The translations under genes were made by a program, and so were the position numbers. This document shows, piece by piece, positions 5,470 to 6,650 of a stretch of 6,650 nucleotides of DNA. This DNA comes from JAFGQE01 sp046484775. GTDB taxonomy: Bacteria > Bacillota > Clostridia > DUPQ01. The number at the start of each line of letters is the position of its first letter. Within the stretch, counting starts at the first letter, position 1. The notes beneath the pieces were generated by a model. It was not told the DNA's origin, made no database searches, and worked only from the letters and a program-made list of their open reading frames with translations. The stretch covers positions 1 to 6,650 of the forward strand of contig JAWOIG010000205.1 in the NCBI GenBank assembly GCA_046484775.1, written 5' to 3'.

Positions 5470-5573
5470 GCCGTTGTGGCAAATGAATAGTGACCTGGTG
5501 TACCAAGGATACATTGATGAAATATTATTATCGGACCGGATTGCAAATCAATTAACAGTAGGGGGAGGATCCA
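5470..5573 (+). other. Intergenic leader with a strong SD and a possible 34-codon ORF
   Basis: GGGGGAGG at 5561-5568 serves the next gene with a 5-base spacer. An ATG at 5483 opens a 34-codon frame ending TGA at 5587, overlapping the start of that gene. It has no SD and its last codons are made by the GGGGGAGG site, so it is more likely chance than a leader peptide. A short TGGT-GT-ACCA palindrome is present, but no convincing promoter or terminator, so cotranscription from the alpha/beta hydrolase gene is plausible. Confidence 0.3.
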
Positions 5574-6548
5574 ATGAATATCATTGACTGGCTGCTGGAC
5601 GGCGATGCATACGTTCGGTATGCGACAAGGAAATACATTCTCGGGAACAGCGATGCGGAACTCAAGGAGCTGAAATCTGAGGTTCTTGCCGATGCCCGTA
5701 TCAAGGCATACCTGTCGGATGTCGCCGACTTCAACGCAGTGCTTATTTCCGGCCACAAGAACCCGGGGCTGCCGATTCACAAGCTGATTTTTCTTCTTGA
5801 CATAGGACTTTTAACCGATGTGCCGGAAATTGAAGCGGCGGTACGGCAGATTCTGGCTAACAAAGGAAAGAATGGAATGTACAACAGCATGATGAACGTG
5901 CCGGTGCATTTCGGGGGCACGGGTAAGGACGCACTTTCATGGGCGTTGTGCGATGCACCCCTGATGCTGTATGCATTGCTAAAGTCGGGGATGCCATACG
6001 ACGCTCATATCCGGCAAGGTGCGGAATATACTTTTGGATTGCAGCGAAGCAATGGATTTCCTTGCTGGGGTTCCGATGAGCTTGGTAAGTTCAGGGGACC
6101 CGGGAGGAAAGAGGACTGCTGTCCGTTCGCTACACTGATTATTCTTCGGCTGATGTCGATCATTCCTGAATACAGAGATTCCGAAGCCGCCGATTCAGCC
6201 GTTGAAGCATTGCTGTATTTATGGGAGAACAGCAGGGAGCAGCATCCATATATGTTTTACATGGGCACAGATTTCAGGAAGCTCAAGGCACCCGCGCTCT
6301 GGTACGATATCGTAAGCGTTTCTGATTGCCTGAGCCATTTCGAACGTGCAAGGAAAGACAATCGGTTCCATGAAATGCTTGATATAATCGAATCAAAGGC
6401 AGACTCGGAACTCCGGTTTACTCCGGAATCCATTTACATGAAATGCAGGGAGTGGGATTTCGGGCAAAAGAAACTCCCATCCCCATGGCTTACATATCTA
6501 TGTGTCAGACTACTTGAACGCAGCGGAAAAATCAGTCTTGTCAAGTAA
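5574..6548 (+). CDS. Conserved-looking protein of unknown function, possible alpha/alpha-toroid fold
   Basis: A 324-residue protein without signal peptide or membrane helix. It opens with IDWLLDGDAYVRYATRKYILG and is helical throughout. A dense block runs from GMYNSMMNVPVHFGGTGKDALSW (about 101-123) through CDAPLMLYALLKSG to TFGLQRSNGFPCWGS (153-167), GRKEDCCPFAT (177-187) and a C-terminal W-Y/WLTYLCVRLLER segment. Repeated helices with a QRSNGFPCW turn resemble the QxxxGxW repeats of terpenoid cyclases and prenyltransferases, so an alpha/alpha toroid is a reasonable inference. Cyclase DxDD or prenyltransferase zinc motifs are not evident, so no enzymatic role is assigned. Cysteines at 126, 164, 182, 183, 252, 291 and 310 might bind metal. 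The start has an excellent SD (GGGGGAGG). It follows the alpha/beta hydrolase by 104 bp. Confidence 0.8.
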   Translation: MNIIDWLLDGDAYVRYATRKYILGNSDAELKELKSEVLADARIKAYLSDVADFNAVLISGHKNPGLPIHKLIFLLDIGLLTDVPEIEAAVRQILANKGKNGMYNSMMNVPVHFGGTGKDALSWALCDAPLMLYALLKSGMPYDAHIRQGAEYTFGLQRSNGFPCWGSDELGKFRGPGRKEDCCPFATLIILRLMSIIPEYRDSEAADSAVEALLYLWENSREQHPYMFYMGTDFRKLKAPALWYDIVSVSDCLSHFERARKDNRFHEMLDIIESKADSELRFTPESIYMKCREWDFGQKKLPSPWLTYLCVRLLERSGKISLVK

Positions 6549-6650
6549 ATACCGTTTGTCTACCATCGAATACAATCAAAGTGCTCAATTTGTCATTCGT
6601 TGAATCTCACCCGCGCCGATGAGCTTATTAGATTATTCGAGAGGCATTGA
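6549..6650. other. Downstream region without a supported gene
   Basis: No terminator or convincing promoter was seen. On the - strand one frame is open from the window edge and ends at 6593 (18 residues visible), which could be the tail of a convergent gene. On the + strand an ATG at 6620 is open to the edge but has no SD. Neither can be supported from this much sequence. Confidence 0.2.

Noticed and set aside
5483..5587. 34-codon ORF before the last gene, as a leader peptide
   Set aside because: No SD, and its C-terminal GGGS codons are produced by the SD of the next gene; there is no attenuator-like hairpin.
6593..6649. Tail of a convergent - strand gene (18 visible residues, ending RVRFNE)
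   Set aside because: Too short to identify; one frame staying open over 57 bases is not evidence. The sequence beyond 6650 would decide.

Overview
The window looks like a chromosomal stretch from a low-to-moderate G+C Bacillota, most likely a clostridial (Clostridia) bacterium. This is inferred from purine-rich AGGAGG-type ribosome binding sites, TTGACT/TAAAAT and extended -10 (TGnTAnnnT) promoters, and protein types common in Clostridia: a CPBP membrane protease, a DUF6290-type antitoxin with a RelE toxin, an anchored alpha/beta hydrolase and a URO-D-like protein. All confident genes are on the + strand. No rRNA, tRNA, CRISPR array, transposase or clear IS end was seen.

Layout. (1) 2-616: a CPBP intramembrane protease whose 5' end lies before the window. 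(2) 824-1234 and 1247-1774: a zinc-knuckle plus DUF1801 protein and, 12 bp later, an Imm5-type putative immunity protein with no toxin beside it. The Imm5 gene is visibly G+C richer than its neighbours and looks acquired. (3) 1775-2072: a 298-bp gap holding a cryptic ORF (strong Shine-Dalgarno but an ATA codon where the start should be), a weak terminator-like hairpin, and a good promoter with a palindromic operator. (4) 2073-3441: antitoxin, RelE-type toxin and carbon-nitrogen hydrolase, joined by two successive ATGA stop/start overlaps. (5) 3551-4639: a uroporphyrinogen decarboxylase (URO-D) superfamily protein that is not HemE. (6) 4753-5469: a membrane-anchored alpha/beta hydrolase with an apparently missing catalytic acid. 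(7) 5574-6548: a 324-residue protein of unknown function, possibly of the alpha/alpha-toroid (terpene cyclase-like) fold. 6549-6650 holds no supported gene.

The best-supported functional unit is the autoregulated toxin-antitoxin module reading straight into the nitrilase-family enzyme. The other genes look like independent accessory or housekeeping cargo, several with their own promoters. I see no obvious new multi-gene defence system. The most unusual points are the toxin-antitoxin/hydrolase coupling, the near-palindromic operator, the ATA-start ORF, the orphan immunity gene and the two enzymes that lack expected residues.
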